Positions 16,701 to 23,996 of a stretch of 64,000 bases of DNA are shown here, in pieces (position 1 is the stretch's first letter; the number at the start of each line of letters is the position of its first letter). The stretch lies in assembly GCF_001832905.1 (NCBI RefSeq), contig NZ_MKIR01000012.1, positions 248,001-312,000 on the forward strand, read 5' to 3'. This stretch comes from Floricoccus tropicus (lineage in GTDB: Bacteria > Bacillota > Bacilli > Lactobacillales > Streptococcaceae). Made by a program: the position numbers and the translations under genes. The notes beneath the pieces are model-generated. The model was not told where the DNA came from and did no database searches. It saw nothing but the letters and a program-made list of their open reading frames with translations.

Positions 16701-17555
16701 TTATATTCTCCTTCGCATTCTGTAATACAATCTAGGCCCTCTGAATTCATCATACCTATAATCATATTTAACGAGTTCTTTCTGATTGGTTTCTGGATTC
16801 ACTCTTTCAAATTCAATTAGCTCCCAATCTTGATTATTCTTTTCAAGTTGTTCAACTACTTCATCATTTGCAATCCATTTATCAATCATACTTCTTGTAT
16901 ATTTAAAATTTTGAGTTCTTGCAGTAACAGGCTTTTTCATATTCCCTTTACTCGCAAACCACTTTCTCTTGCCTTTGCGATTCTCTTGCTTGAACTCCTT
17001 AGTAAGATATGCTGCTATTACTTCTATTCCCGGAACATACTTTCCATAAACTCTTTGCTTTGAAATTCGTCTTACATTTGCAATACCAAGCGATAATTTA
17101 TTCTTACCTCTTCCTTTACACCATAGTGATTCTATTTCATCACGAGATAGCTTGTTATCCATAATAAAGTGATGATGTAATCTCTTCTCGTAACGCCCTT
17201 CAATCACAGCCATATACTTCACTGGCTCTATATTTCTCTTAGCACGCGCACGGTTTACTCTCTTTATGAAGAGTCTTAATTCTTTTTCAGCATCTTCTAT
17301 TGTTTCTGGTAAGAAGTCATCATCATACGTAAGTGTTCCAAATAAATCTCCATTACTGAAATTTGTAATAGCATTCAATCTAAACCATGTTTGTGCATTA
17401 CGATAATTCAAATTCCTTTGCACTGGTCTAGAAATATCTTCTTTTCTCTTTCTTGGTTTTCCATCTCTTACAAAATCTACTTTTTGATCTTTACCAAGAA
17501 TTACTGATTCTTTATAATTATCTCCTGCTAACCTAGTTACATTTCTCATAAACAT
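16701..17555 (-). CDS. HUH-type replication initiator (Rep, ORF2/G2P-like)
   Basis: 284 residues. It carries the three motifs of HUH endonucleases in order: a strand with LFGTLTYDDDF (about 71-81), the metal-binding His cluster H127-H128-H129-F in RLHHHFIM, and Y183-L-T-K186, where Tyr183 would be the nicking nucleophile. Such Reps nick one strand at a hairpin origin to start rolling-circle or related replication. No helicase, primase or DnaC-like gene is visible nearby, so this Rep is probably the main phage initiator. Its start follows AAAGGAATTAATTATT. Hairpins typical of an origin lie directly upstream. Confidence 0.82.
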   Translation of the reverse strand: MFMRNVTRLAGDNYKESVILGKDQKVDFVRDGKPRKRKEDISRPVQRNLNYRNAQTWFRLNAITNFSNGDLFGTLTYDDDFLPETIEDAEKELRLFIKRVNRARAKRNIEPVKYMAVIEGRYEKRLHHHFIMDNKLSRDEIESLWCKGRGKNKLSLGIANVRRISKQRVYGKYVPGIEVIAAYLTKEFKQENRKGKRKWFASKGNMKKPVTARTQNFKYTRSMIDKWIANDEVVEQLEKNNQDWELIEFERVNPETNQKELVKYDYRYDEFRGPRLYYRMRRRI

Positions 17556-17616
17556 AATAATTAATTCCTTTACATTTATTTAACGACCTGAAGATAATAC
17601 CTATTACAAGCCGTCT

Positions 17617-17696
17617 AAACGCTATTAGTTATAGCGTTTGTGTTGAGAAATCAACTGTTATATGCTATGATTAGCTTACGAGTAATAATTGATTTC
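17617..17696. other. Candidate phage replication origin
   Basis: In the 197-bp gap upstream of rep there is a perfect 9-bp stem, AAACGCTAT (17617-17625) with ATAGCGTTT (17631-17639), and a five-base loop. A second dyad, GAAATCAA (17647-17654) with TTGATTTC (17689-17696), is next to it. HUH initiators typically recognise one hairpin and nick in another loop, so this is a good origin candidate. The nick site cannot be told from sequence. Confidence 0.45.
17643..17671 (+). promoter_or_regulatory. Promoter of candidate small RNA opposite the rep leader
   Basis: TTGAGA (17643-17648), 17-base spacer, TATGAT (17666-17671) preceded by TG one base upstream, an extended -10. It points right, against the surrounding leftward operon, and is followed within 75 bp by a terminator. 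Confidence 0.55.
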
Positions 17697-17741
17697 TATC
17701 AATAATCAAGAGCTGCCTTTTGCCGAGGTAGCTCTTTTTTT
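17678..17741 (+). ncRNA. Candidate antisense small RNA from the rep upstream region
   Basis: From the expected start at about 17678 the transcript would be about 64 nt with two hairpins. The first is ATTGAT-TTCT-ATCAAT (about 17688-17703). The second is a strong terminator, AAGAGCTGCC (17708-17717) with GGTAGCTCTT (17727-17736), followed by seven Ts. It is antisense to the rep mRNA leader. Rolling-circle plasmids often limit Rep synthesis with exactly this kind of countertranscript; such a role here is inference. Confidence 0.5.
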
Positions 17742-17752
17742 GTATTTGTTGC

Positions 17753-18064
17753 TTATTCCCAAGATATTATTATTATTTCTACATTGGTAGGACTTTGGAA
17801 TACATGTTCCCTTTGAGCAGTTCCTGTTCGTATTTCAAAGCCTTCCCCAAGTTTCTCTCCTAATAATTCAGCAGTTAATTCATTAAAAATTCTACTTCGT
17901 GAATATTCGCTATCAACTTTGTCGCTTACAATCATGTAGCTTCCTTCACCTTTATCTGCTTCAATTTTTAATGTTTTCTCTAGTTGTAAGTTTGCATACC
18001 AGCGTTCAAACCACACTTTATGACATTTGATTTTTCGTTGTTTTAATTCATCTGCTAAACTCAT
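17753..18064 (-). CDS. Phage protein of unknown function
   Basis: 103 residues from ATG 18064 (MSLADELKQRKIKCHK), which is 8 bp after an AGGAG site; ATG 18070 is too close to it. The charged N-terminal helix is followed by an alternating alpha/beta pattern (SYMIVSDKVDSEYSRSRIFNELTAELLGEKLGEGFEI) and ends NVEIIIISWE. No family was recognised. It is the last gene before the rep upstream region. Confidence 0.7.
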   Translation of the reverse strand: MSLADELKQRKIKCHKVWFERWYANLQLEKTLKIEADKGEGSYMIVSDKVDSEYSRSRIFNELTAELLGEKLGEGFEIRTGTAQREHVFQSPTNVEIIIISWE

Positions 18065-18075
18065 TTTCATATCTC

Positions 18076-18471
18076 CTAGTCTTTTTTAGTCAATGTGTAT
18101 GGCACTATGCTCTCTGGCATGTAATTAACTTCATACTTGTATTTATTGACCTTAGCACCTTCTAAATCTTCAACTACATACATATTCCAGTCTGTAAGGT
18201 TTATTAGATGCTTTTTGTATACTTCTTTTTCAGTCTCAGCTACAATTACAAGCTTTGTCTTATCTGATGTATCAACTGATATACGACCAATTACTTCAAA
18301 TTCAACTTTATCTGTTCTTGTATTAATGATTGCTACACGTCTTACAACGTTGAAATTATCAGCCTCTTGACTTACATTGTAAGAGACTTTACTTGCTTGA
18401 CTTTCACACCCTGCTAGTAGAAAAATCATAATTACTGAACTCATTAGAATTACTAGTTTATTTCTCTTCAT
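18076..18471 (-). CDS. Phage lipoprotein (beta-sandwich lipoprotein family)
   Basis: 131 residues with a lipoprotein signal: MKRNKLVILMSS..., hydrophobic core and lipobox LAGC (Cys22). The mature part (ADNFNVVRRVAIINTRTDKVEFEVIGRISV, KHLINLTDWNMYVVEDLEGAKVNKYKYEVNYMPESIVPY) matches a small lipoprotein family common in phages of Streptococcus, Enterococcus and Lactococcus. It would be anchored outside the cell membrane. Phage lipoproteins in such positions (e.g. Ltp of TP-J34) can block superinfection, a possible role here. Confidence 0.8.
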   Translation of the reverse strand: MKRNKLVILMSSVIMIFLLAGCESQASKVSYNVSQEADNFNVVRRVAIINTRTDKVEFEVIGRISVDTSDKTKLVIVAETEKEVYKKHLINLTDWNMYVVEDLEGAKVNKYKYEVNYMPESIVPYTLTKKD

Positions 18472-18833
18472 TTTATCCCCTTATTTATTCCATACAGTAG
18501 AGCTACTGCTATTTGAGCATCTGCTAATCCAAAGCTGTTTTTATCTTCCCACTCCCTGAATTCTTTACTTTTAGGAATCCAAGGTTTTGTTGCAAACATA
18601 TCGTATTCTTCAAGAATTTGTTTTATGTAGCTACAATTTTCATCCACTAAGATAAGTTGCATAACCCCTAAGAACGTTGCACCATCTTCTCGTAGTTCAT
18701 TAAAGTATTCAATTCGCTCTATTACTGCATCTGGAAGATTTGTAATAGGTGGATGTATTTTTTGTTCATCATCAATATAAAATCCATTGATGTTTTTCAT
18801 CGCAACTCTTAAATGATCTTTTGTATCACTCAT
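18468..18833 (-). CDS. Phage protein of unknown function
   Basis: 121 residues from ATG 18833 (MSDTKDHLRVAMKN), with AAAGGAGAAGAAA just upstream; this was preferred to the ATG at 18851. It is acidic and soluble, with no signal or membrane segment; helical parts (PDAVIERIEYFNELREDG, NCSYIKQILEEYDMF) dominate. It overlaps the lipoprotein start by 4 bp. No family was recognised. Confidence 0.75.
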   Translation of the reverse strand: MSDTKDHLRVAMKNINGFYIDDEQKIHPPITNLPDAVIERIEYFNELREDGATFLGVMQLILVDENCSYIKQILEEYDMFATKPWIPKSKEFREWEDKNSFGLADAQIAVALLYGINKGIK

Positions 18834-18855
18834 TTTCTTCTCCTTTAACATTTAG

Positions 18856-19074
18856 TTATTTTAATTTTTCATCATTTTCATGTACAAACTTACTTTGAGT
18901 TATTGCTATCTTCCTACCACAACTAGAACAATAAAATTTTTTTATCATATAAACAGTCATTGCTCCCTCAAATATAAATTTTCCATTTTTATAAAGATCT
19001 TTTTCGTTTCCTTTGTACTCAACCTTTACTTTAAATACATCGCAGTTGCACTCAGGACACTTTCTAATTTCCAT
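18856..19074 (-). CDS. Small zinc-ribbon phage protein
   Basis: 72 residues with two cysteine pairs: CPECNCDVFKV near the start and FYCSSCGRKIAI in the middle, forming a treble/zinc ribbon. The segment between (YKGNEKDLYKNGKFIF) is charged. Function unknown; small zinc ribbons are common in phage early regions. Confidence 0.75.
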   Translation of the reverse strand: MEIRKCPECNCDVFKVKVEYKGNEKDLYKNGKFIFEGAMTVYMIKKFYCSSCGRKIAITQSKFVHENDEKLK

Positions 19075-19091
19075 TTTTATGTCCTTCTTAA

Positions 19092-19322
19092 CTATAATCT
19101 AAAAGATTTTTTTATTTCATCTTCTAATTGTGAACCAGCTTTTCTCATTTCCTTTAGTTTTTCATCCCGAGTCAAATCGCTATTCATAATATTATTAACA
19201 GAATTCTTAAATTGTATATCTAAAGCATAATTTTGATACCTACATCGGCTGCAATATGGTCTTACATCGCTAATTGGATCAAATGCAAGTTTATGTCCAA
19301 ATATTTTGCATAACAATTTCAT
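19092..19322 (-). CDS. DUF1660-like phage protein
   Basis: 76 residues. The start MKLLCKIFGHKL and the following CSRCRYQNY are the signature of the DUF1660 family of lactococcal and streptococcal phages (one or two Cys pairs with a GH motif). The remainder is helical. It starts directly at the stop of the upstream lipoprotein gene. Function unknown. Confidence 0.78.
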   Translation of the reverse strand: MKLLCKIFGHKLAFDPISDVRPYCSRCRYQNYALDIQFKNSVNNIMNSDLTRDEKLKEMRKAGSQLEDEIKKSFRL

Positions 19323-19580
19323 TTATTTATCCTCGTAATAAAGGTGGTTATTATATAATCTTGGTGTCATATGACCATCGTAGAGAAAATACTCCATGCC
19401 AGTCTCGCTGTCTTTTATGATTTGAGCTGGCTTGTCGCTATCTCCGATAGGTACTATGGTTACAACATCTAAAGTCACGCGCCTTTTGTTTTGTTCCTCA
19501 CTGGTTCTCTTACAACCTGTTAGAGTAATTGCTGATATTAATAATGTAATTATCAATAATGTCTTAGTTATTCTTTTCAA
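19323..19580 (-). CDS. Small phage lipoprotein with DUF6440-like domain
   Basis: 85 residues. The signal peptide MKRITKTLLIITLLISAITLTGC has a lipobox LTGC (Cys23). The mature part (DVVTIVPIGDSDKPAQIIKDSETGMEYFLYDGHMTPRLY) has the DUF6440 pattern: a regulator-of-display strand pair ending in GG/DGHMTPRL. It is the second lipoprotein of this early operon. Confidence 0.75.
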   Translation of the reverse strand: MKRITKTLLIITLLISAITLTGCKRTSEEQNKRRVTLDVVTIVPIGDSDKPAQIIKDSETGMEYFLYDGHMTPRLYNNHLYYEDK

Positions 19581-19582
19581 AT

Positions 19583-19798
19583 TTATTTACCTCCATTAAT
19601 GATTGGTAAAGTATATGTGATATCAGTTAATACTGTTTTGCAAAATATTAATAGAAATACTAATGCTATTACTTCACCAAGCTTTATTGGTCTTAAACCA
19701 AAATATGCTGCAATTGAATGGTTGAATGCTAATTGAATAAGACAAGATATAAAAATCACTATGATGGATACTTGCAATAATGCTTTAATATATTCCAT
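19583..19798 (-). CDS. Small membrane protein (two predicted helices)
   Basis: 71 residues from ATG 19798, which has a good site (AAGGAGAATGAA) inside the dut 3' end. A much longer frame in this register extends upstream to 20083 but only shadows dut, so it was not used. Two hydrophobic segments (about 7-28 and 44-60) flank a short charged loop, suggesting a hairpin in the membrane. It sits between dut and a lipoprotein gene. Confidence 0.75.
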   Translation of the reverse strand: MEYIKALLQVSIIVIFISCLIQLAFNHSIAAYFGLRPIKLGEVIALVFLLIFCKTVLTDITYTLPIINGGK

Positions 19799-19799
19799 T

Positions 19800-20255
19800 T
19801 CATTCTCCTTCATTATCTGTACTGCCAAATCCACCTTCACGCGCATTGATTGCTTCATCATCATCTGCTTTAAGGTATTTACTGAATACTCCTTGCATGA
19901 TCTTATCGCCCTTTTTGATTTCAATTGGACCATCTGTGATATTTGTAAACTGGCCAAAGAAGTGACCTTCATTTGTTGGATTGTTAAAATAGTCTGCATC
20001 AACGACTCCAACTGAATTTGTAAGAACAATACCTTTTTTACGTGGATTGCTACTTCTGTCATATAGATATAGAACTTCATCATCTTGCATATAAGCTTTC
20101 AGACCTGTTGCAACTAACTTTATTTCATTAGGTTGGATAGTTACATCTTCTGCTGACTCAATATCATATCCTGCAGCATTCATAGTTGCTCGCTTAGGTA
20201 TGTTTATTCCTTTATGTTCAAATGCTGATACTACTTTAAATCCTCTTAGTTTCAT
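19800..20255 (-). CDS. dut: dUTP diphosphatase
   Basis: 151 residues. All trimeric dUTPase motifs are visible: MNAAGYDIESAED (motif 1), DRSSNPRKKGIVLTN (motif 2), GVVDADYFN (motif 3, catalytic Asp in VVDADY), GDKIMQGVF (motif 4) and REGGFGSTD (motif 5, P-loop-like). It hydrolyses dUTP to dUMP, keeping uracil out of phage DNA and supplying dUMP. Overlaps the upstream gene by 4 bp. Confidence 0.95.
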   Translation of the reverse strand: MKLRGFKVVSAFEHKGINIPKRATMNAAGYDIESAEDVTIQPNEIKLVATGLKAYMQDDEVLYLYDRSSNPRKKGIVLTNSVGVVDADYFNNPTNEGHFFGQFTNITDGPIEIKKGDKIMQGVFSKYLKADDDEAINAREGGFGSTDNEGE

Positions 20256-20527
20256 AATTTCTCTCCTAGACTAGTCCATGTGATTAACAAAGCAGTGTTC
20301 CATGCTCGATCATAAACACCGAATCCCTTGCTTTCTAATTCTTTCCTAATTCGTTTTGCAAATTGAAAGAGAATATTGTCATACTTCTTGTAGATTATCA
20401 GCTGACACTTTTCGTTTTCAGCTTCGTGTTTGATTCTTTCACTTAGTTCTTCAACTGCAGATAATTCTTTCAACTCTACTTTTCTACGAGTTGCAACTAT
20501 CTTTCTTGCTTCTGATGCATTAATCAT
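20252..20527 (-). CDS. Phage protein of unknown function
   Basis: 91 residues, basic N-terminal half (MINASEARKIVATRRKVELKELSAVEEL), then an alpha/beta part (LIIYKKYDNILFQFAKRIRKELESKGFGVYDRAWN). Similar small proteins are common between dut and YopX genes in lactococcal phages. No domain assigned. Overlaps its neighbours on both sides. Confidence 0.7.
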   Translation of the reverse strand: MINASEARKIVATRRKVELKELSAVEELSERIKHEAENEKCQLIIYKKYDNILFQFAKRIRKELESKGFGVYDRAWNTALLITWTSLGEKL

Positions 20528-20879
20528 TTAACAGCTCCTTGTTCTCGTAAATATTTCCAATGACTTCTGAATAATAAGCAAATTTACTTAATAAGATATT
20601 TTCGCCTAAAACATATGTAGCATTATCTTCTTTCCAATTCACAACAAAAGTATCGTTGTAAAATTCATCGTACGGATAATCCGAAATTTTAAGTATGTCT
20701 TTTTCATATATTTCAATGCCATTTTTGTCTTTTAACCCTGTGTATTGCATTACTTTATATTGCTCAGGACTCATTACTGCAAAAGTTAATATTGTACCTG
20801 CACTACCATATTTCATTTCTTGACCAATATTGTGATTCTTAAATGGTGTATACCATGCTCTAATTTTAATCTTCCTCAT
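20520..20879 (-). CDS. YopX family phage protein
   Basis: 119 residues with the YopX layout: MRKIKIRAWYTPFKNHNIG at the start (R-x-W), then PEQYKVMQYTGLKDKNGIEIYEKDIL, the family signature. It ends in IGNIYENKELL, also typical. YopX proteins are found in many phages and SPbeta; the molecular role is unknown. Overlaps the zinc protein upstream by 14 bp. Confidence 0.9.
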   Translation of the reverse strand: MRKIKIRAWYTPFKNHNIGQEMKYGSAGTILTFAVMSPEQYKVMQYTGLKDKNGIEIYEKDILKISDYPYDEFYNDTFVVNWKEDNATYVLGENILLSKFAYYSEVIGNIYENKELLND

Positions 20880-21060
20880 GAAGTCTCCTTCCGCACATTG
20901 GACAGTAATTGATGGTTAATATAGTAGGTAAACAAGCACAGTAACTGTCAGACAAAATAACATCGTTGTTTTCATCAATGGTGATATATGCTTCCGTTGT
21001 TGGAGTTGATATTTCTTTGCTTTCTTCTCCAAACTTACAGTATCCACATTTATTTTGCAT
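20866..21060 (-). CDS. Small four-cysteine zinc protein
   Basis: 64 residues with CGYCKFG at the start and YCPMCGRRL near the end, two CxxC pairs that would hold one zinc, plus an extra CAC in the middle. The pattern (GYCK ... INYCPMCGR) is common in small phage proteins. Function unknown. It overlaps both neighbours by 11 and 14 bp. Confidence 0.75.
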   Translation of the reverse strand: MQNKCGYCKFGEESKEISTPTTEAYITIDENNDVILSDSYCACLPTILTINYCPMCGRRLHEED

Positions 21061-21274
21061 CCACTGACTCCAAATTTCCGTACTTTACATTTACATGATG
21101 TCCACAGCTAATCAGCACCATAAAATCTTTTTTATTGAACGATATCACGTCTAACACAACAGTTTTATTCCTTAGCTCTACCACGCGCCCTATGAACTCA
21201 TGCTTTAACTTGCTACTTGTACCTTTATAGATATCTCCTACAGATACCTGACTTCTTGGAACTCTTCTCTTCAT
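21050..21274 (-). CDS. Small beta-rich phage protein of unknown function
   Basis: 74 residues. A beta-barrel-like pattern (VSVGDIYKGTSSKLKHEFIGRVVELRNKTVVLDVIS) resembling small SH3-type folds. No motif identifies a function. It starts one base after the stop of the upstream gene, in a tight run of small overlapping genes. Confidence 0.7.
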   Translation of the reverse strand: MKRRVPRSQVSVGDIYKGTSSKLKHEFIGRVVELRNKTVVLDVISFNKKDFMVLISCGHHVNVKYGNLESVDAK

Positions 21275-21526
21275 TTAATTAATCTCCTTCATTTCATGAA
21301 ATCTTGCATCATACCATGCATTAGCTGCTTGTGCTTTTATCTTATTTTTATATCGAATGGCTTTTGTCTCATCACATGACCATTCAACAACTTTGCTTGC
21401 ATTGCTACCTGAATACTGTTTCCCATTGTATTCTTTAGTTCCATATGCATCTGTCTCTAATGTTTTGTAAGTTAGAAACTTCCCATCACATTTTCTTTTT
21501 AATATTATGGCCATAAATATTTTCAC
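21275..21526 (-). CDS. Phage protein of unknown function
   Basis: 83 residues, probably from GTG 21526, which overlaps the upstream stop and is preceded by AAGGGA; ATG 21514 is an alternative four codons on. AIILKRKCDGKFLTYKTLETDAYG is followed by a basic, aromatic C-terminus. No family recognised. Confidence 0.65.
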   Translation of the reverse strand: MKIFMAIILKRKCDGKFLTYKTLETDAYGTKEYNGKQYSGSNASKVVEWSCDETKAIRYKNKIKAQAANAWYDARFHEMKEIN

Positions 21527-21708
21527 TCTTCCCTTAGAAACTTCAATTCGAATGGTTTTGCATCAGTTGTCGTTTTTTGATAGGCTCTAGAACCATAGTC
21601 CATAACTCGTGAAGGAGCTATTCCTAATTCTTTTGCAATCTGATAGATAGTTCCTTCAGCAACTACTTCATTACCCTTATGCAATTCGTAAATTCTTCTG
21701 TAATTCAT
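21523..21708 (-). CDS. Small protein with HTH-like core, paralogue of the upstream gene
   Basis: 61 residues: YRRIYELHKGNEVVAEG, then a helix-turn-helix-like centre TIYQIAKELGIAPSRVMDYG, then FELKFLREE. It shares this layout with the gene immediately upstream (GTLEEIAELMQMKVKSLKYFG), so the pair looks like an old tandem duplication. A DNA-binding role is possible. Its ATG overlaps the upstream stop (TAATG). Confidence 0.72.
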   Translation of the reverse strand: MNYRRIYELHKGNEVVAEGTIYQIAKELGIAPSRVMDYGSRAYQKTTTDAKPFELKFLREE

Positions 21709-21887
21709 TACTCTTCTCCTATATACACTAATCTGAAGGAAGTAGCTTCATTAGTTCTTTTACAATATGCAGGATATCCAAAGTATTTTAATGATTTTAC
21801 TTTCATCTGCATCAGTTCCGCTATCTCCTCGAGAGTTCCATCACACAGGTTCTCTTCTCCTCTATACAAAGAATAGATTTTAACCAT
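21708..21887 (-). CDS. Small protein with HTH-like core, paralogue of the downstream gene
   Basis: 59 residues, below many gene-finding cut-offs. It reads MVKIYSLYRGEENLCDGTLEEIAELM ..., with the same order of elements as the 61-residue neighbour: Y-x-L-x-x-G-E start, an E-x-I-A-E-L helix, then an aromatic loop and R-L-V-Y end. The ATG at 21887 lies 6 bp after the upstream stop with a weak GAGAAG site. Confidence 0.68.
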   Translation of the reverse strand: MVKIYSLYRGEENLCDGTLEEIAELMQMKVKSLKYFGYPAYCKRTNEATSFRLVYIGEE

Positions 21888-21893
21888 AACTTC

Positions 21894-22151
21894 TCATAGC
21901 TCACTTCTTTTAATTATCTTATGAGCAGGTGGTATTGGTGTTTCTACATCTTTCAATGATTGGCCATGATATTTTGCACCTTGAAACCATTTATCATTTC
22001 CTGGCACTACACAATGACCTTTAGATGATTTTCTTACTACTTCACTTCTTGTTTGATAAAGAAAGCCACCTAGGATATTTGCTACTTCATAAAATACATA
22101 TCTAAACTGGTTACCACGTTGATACCAACCTCTTTTTAATTTAACTGTCAT
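21894..22151 (-). CDS. Phage protein of unknown function
   Basis: 85 residues, basic and rich in aromatic residues (RGWYQRGNQFRYVFYEVANILGGFLYQTR). No known motif. It overlaps the 155-residue gene upstream by 4 bp, implying co-translation. Confidence 0.65.
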   Translation of the reverse strand: MTVKLKRGWYQRGNQFRYVFYEVANILGGFLYQTRSEVVRKSSKGHCVVPGNDKWFQGAKYHGQSLKDVETPIPPAHKIIKRSEL

Positions 22152-22615
22152 TCCTCTATCCCCATTGATACACCTTCAAGGCTAATCTTCAAGTTCTTAG
22201 GAACTGTTTCTATATATTGAATTAACTCACTAGATTGAACTTGCGTATACTCAAGGTACACTCCGTTAGCCCATGCGTATGCAAACTTCTCTTCACGGTC
22301 TTTGTATCTTTTTTCATCTTTCAACCACGTCATAGCCTTTTCTTGAATATATCTTGCACGGCCTGAAGGTGCTTTTGTTTTTTCATCCATTGCTTCAGAT
22401 AAAGAATAATCTTTTCCTTTACTGAACATGATCCACAAGCCAACTACAGCAGGAACCTCATGTCCTCTTTTAATAAAGATTTCAACCTTATTTAGATCAA
22501 CTGCTTTAACAAATTCATTTTTCTCATAGAGACTTACTCTCTTTGCTTCTACATGAATTAATACATCTTTGTATTCTTTTCCTTCGTATTTCACTATTAA
22601 TTTTTCTAATATCAT
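22148..22615 (-). CDS. DUF1642-like phage protein
   Basis: 155 residues. HEVPAVVGLWIMFSKGKDYSLSEAM and KFAYAWANGVYLEYT recall the VPxxVAxW and AWxxGY parts of DUF1642 proteins, common in lactococcal and streptococcal phages. The match is partial, so the family call is tentative. It lies directly downstream of the PcfJ-like gene. Confidence 0.6.
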   Translation of the reverse strand: MILEKLIVKYEGKEYKDVLIHVEAKRVSLYEKNEFVKAVDLNKVEIFIKRGHEVPAVVGLWIMFSKGKDYSLSEAMDEKTKAPSGRARYIQEKAMTWLKDEKRYKDREEKFAYAWANGVYLEYTQVQSSELIQYIETVPKNLKISLEGVSMGIEE

Positions 22616-22634
22616 TTAATATTCCTCGTTTCTT

Positions 22635-23987
22635 TTATGCTGCACTGTGAAGCTTCGCTTGTTTGTTTTTTTCTTTAACCAACTCAACCCATTTATCAAC
22701 AACCTTTTTAAGTTCTTTTGATGGATCACAATTTTTCATTCCTCTAACCTGAATTACTTTATCCTTATATTCCATAGTAAAAAATGGTGTATCCAACTTA
22801 TTTTTTTCCCTAATAAACACTATCGAAGTAGAGCCTTTAAAATGCCCTTCAATATAGCCTCTACCACCAACACAATGCATTAGACACCTACCCTCATTTA
22901 TTAAGTCGTATGGAGTTTTGGGCAAAACAAAGATATAATTGCCTATTGTCATTTCAAAGTGACTTCTATTTTCTAAAATCTTCTTTGATAATTCAGCTTC
23001 ATTTTTTAATTTTTCTTCTATCGATCTAGCTCGCTCTATATCTTTGATAGCATTTAATGAATTTACAGCCTCATCATGAGATCTTTCTAAATTTTTTGGC
23101 CAAATAACATTTTTTGATGTGGTTTCAATTCCTAGTTCTTCAAGTAAATCTCTGTAGTCCTTATAATATTGAAATTGTTTTTCTTGTTTCAATAAGTAAT
23201 TCTGTAATTTTAGTAAGCCTATATTTTTTGGTAGCTTATTCAAGTCACTAACTTGCATATAATTACCAATTCCTGGTACATATTTAATCCCTCTACTTGT
23301 AATTTCATACTTCAACAAGAATTCATTTGAAGAAACATCTGAATTTTTTAAAAAACTTTTATTGCTTTTTAATTTTTTCATGGTCATTCTTCTCATATCG
23401 ACTCTATTTCCGTACAAATCAGATATAAGGCCACGTGCATGAATCTTTTCGACATACTCAATCACATCTCGATATTTGTAAACATGATCAAGCTTATCTG
23501 AAGAAATATATTTCAATTGCAAATATTTTAATTCCGATTTTTTTATCAATTTATCTTCATAACCATTTTCATAAAAAGTTATTGATGGATGATAAATCCC
23601 GAAATCTAATTTACCGAAATAGTATCCTCCGTTATTACTTGCACTGACAAAAATACATTCATCAGATTGCAATACTTGGATGCTCACTAAATTATTAGTA
23701 AGTCTTTGTTTCCCGTCTTCAATAAATGAACATATACTATAAGTCTGCTTCTCTATTCTCTTTGAAGAACATAGTATTATTTGAAAAAATTTTTCCTTAT
23801 GAAAAAAGCTTAACCTTGAATTTTTTGTTAATCTCTTTTTAATGGTATGTATATGTTTTTTATCTGAAGCAACAATTTTTTTATTTTTATTGGCCCAAAT
23901 GAAAGTTGGAATTTGATAGTAACACCAATCGAAAAATGATTTAGGAGGTTTTAGACAACTTTCTGCGTAATCTTGTGCTGTTTTCAT
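22635..23987 (-). CDS. PcfJ-like protein
   Basis: 450 residues. The C-terminal part shows the PcfJ-like signature: PYDLINEGRCLMHCVGGRGYIEGHFKGS, then FFTMEYKDKVIQVRGMKNCDP. The N-terminal half is basic and poorly conserved. PcfJ was named from conjugative plasmid pCF10 and is found, always beside PcfK, in plasmids, ICEs and some phages. Its function is not established. It starts 9 bp after the pcfK-like stop with a strong AGGAGG site. Confidence 0.85.
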   Translation of the reverse strand: MKTAQDYAESCLKPPKSFFDWCYYQIPTFIWANKNKKIVASDKKHIHTIKKRLTKNSRLSFFHKEKFFQIILCSSKRIEKQTYSICSFIEDGKQRLTNNLVSIQVLQSDECIFVSASNNGGYYFGKLDFGIYHPSITFYENGYEDKLIKKSELKYLQLKYISSDKLDHVYKYRDVIEYVEKIHARGLISDLYGNRVDMRRMTMKKLKSNKSFLKNSDVSSNEFLLKYEITSRGIKYVPGIGNYMQVSDLNKLPKNIGLLKLQNYLLKQEKQFQYYKDYRDLLEELGIETTSKNVIWPKNLERSHDEAVNSLNAIKDIERARSIEEKLKNEAELSKKILENRSHFEMTIGNYIFVLPKTPYDLINEGRCLMHCVGGRGYIEGHFKGSTSIVFIREKNKLDTPFFTMEYKDKVIQVRGMKNCDPSKELKKVVDKWVELVKEKNKQAKLHSAA

Positions 23988-23996
23988 TCCTACCTC

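Noticed and set aside
19583-20083. A 166-residue open frame covering most of dut in another register
   Set aside because: Only its last 71 codons, after a proper ribosome site at 19798, look real. The upstream part is a shadow of the dUTPase gene.
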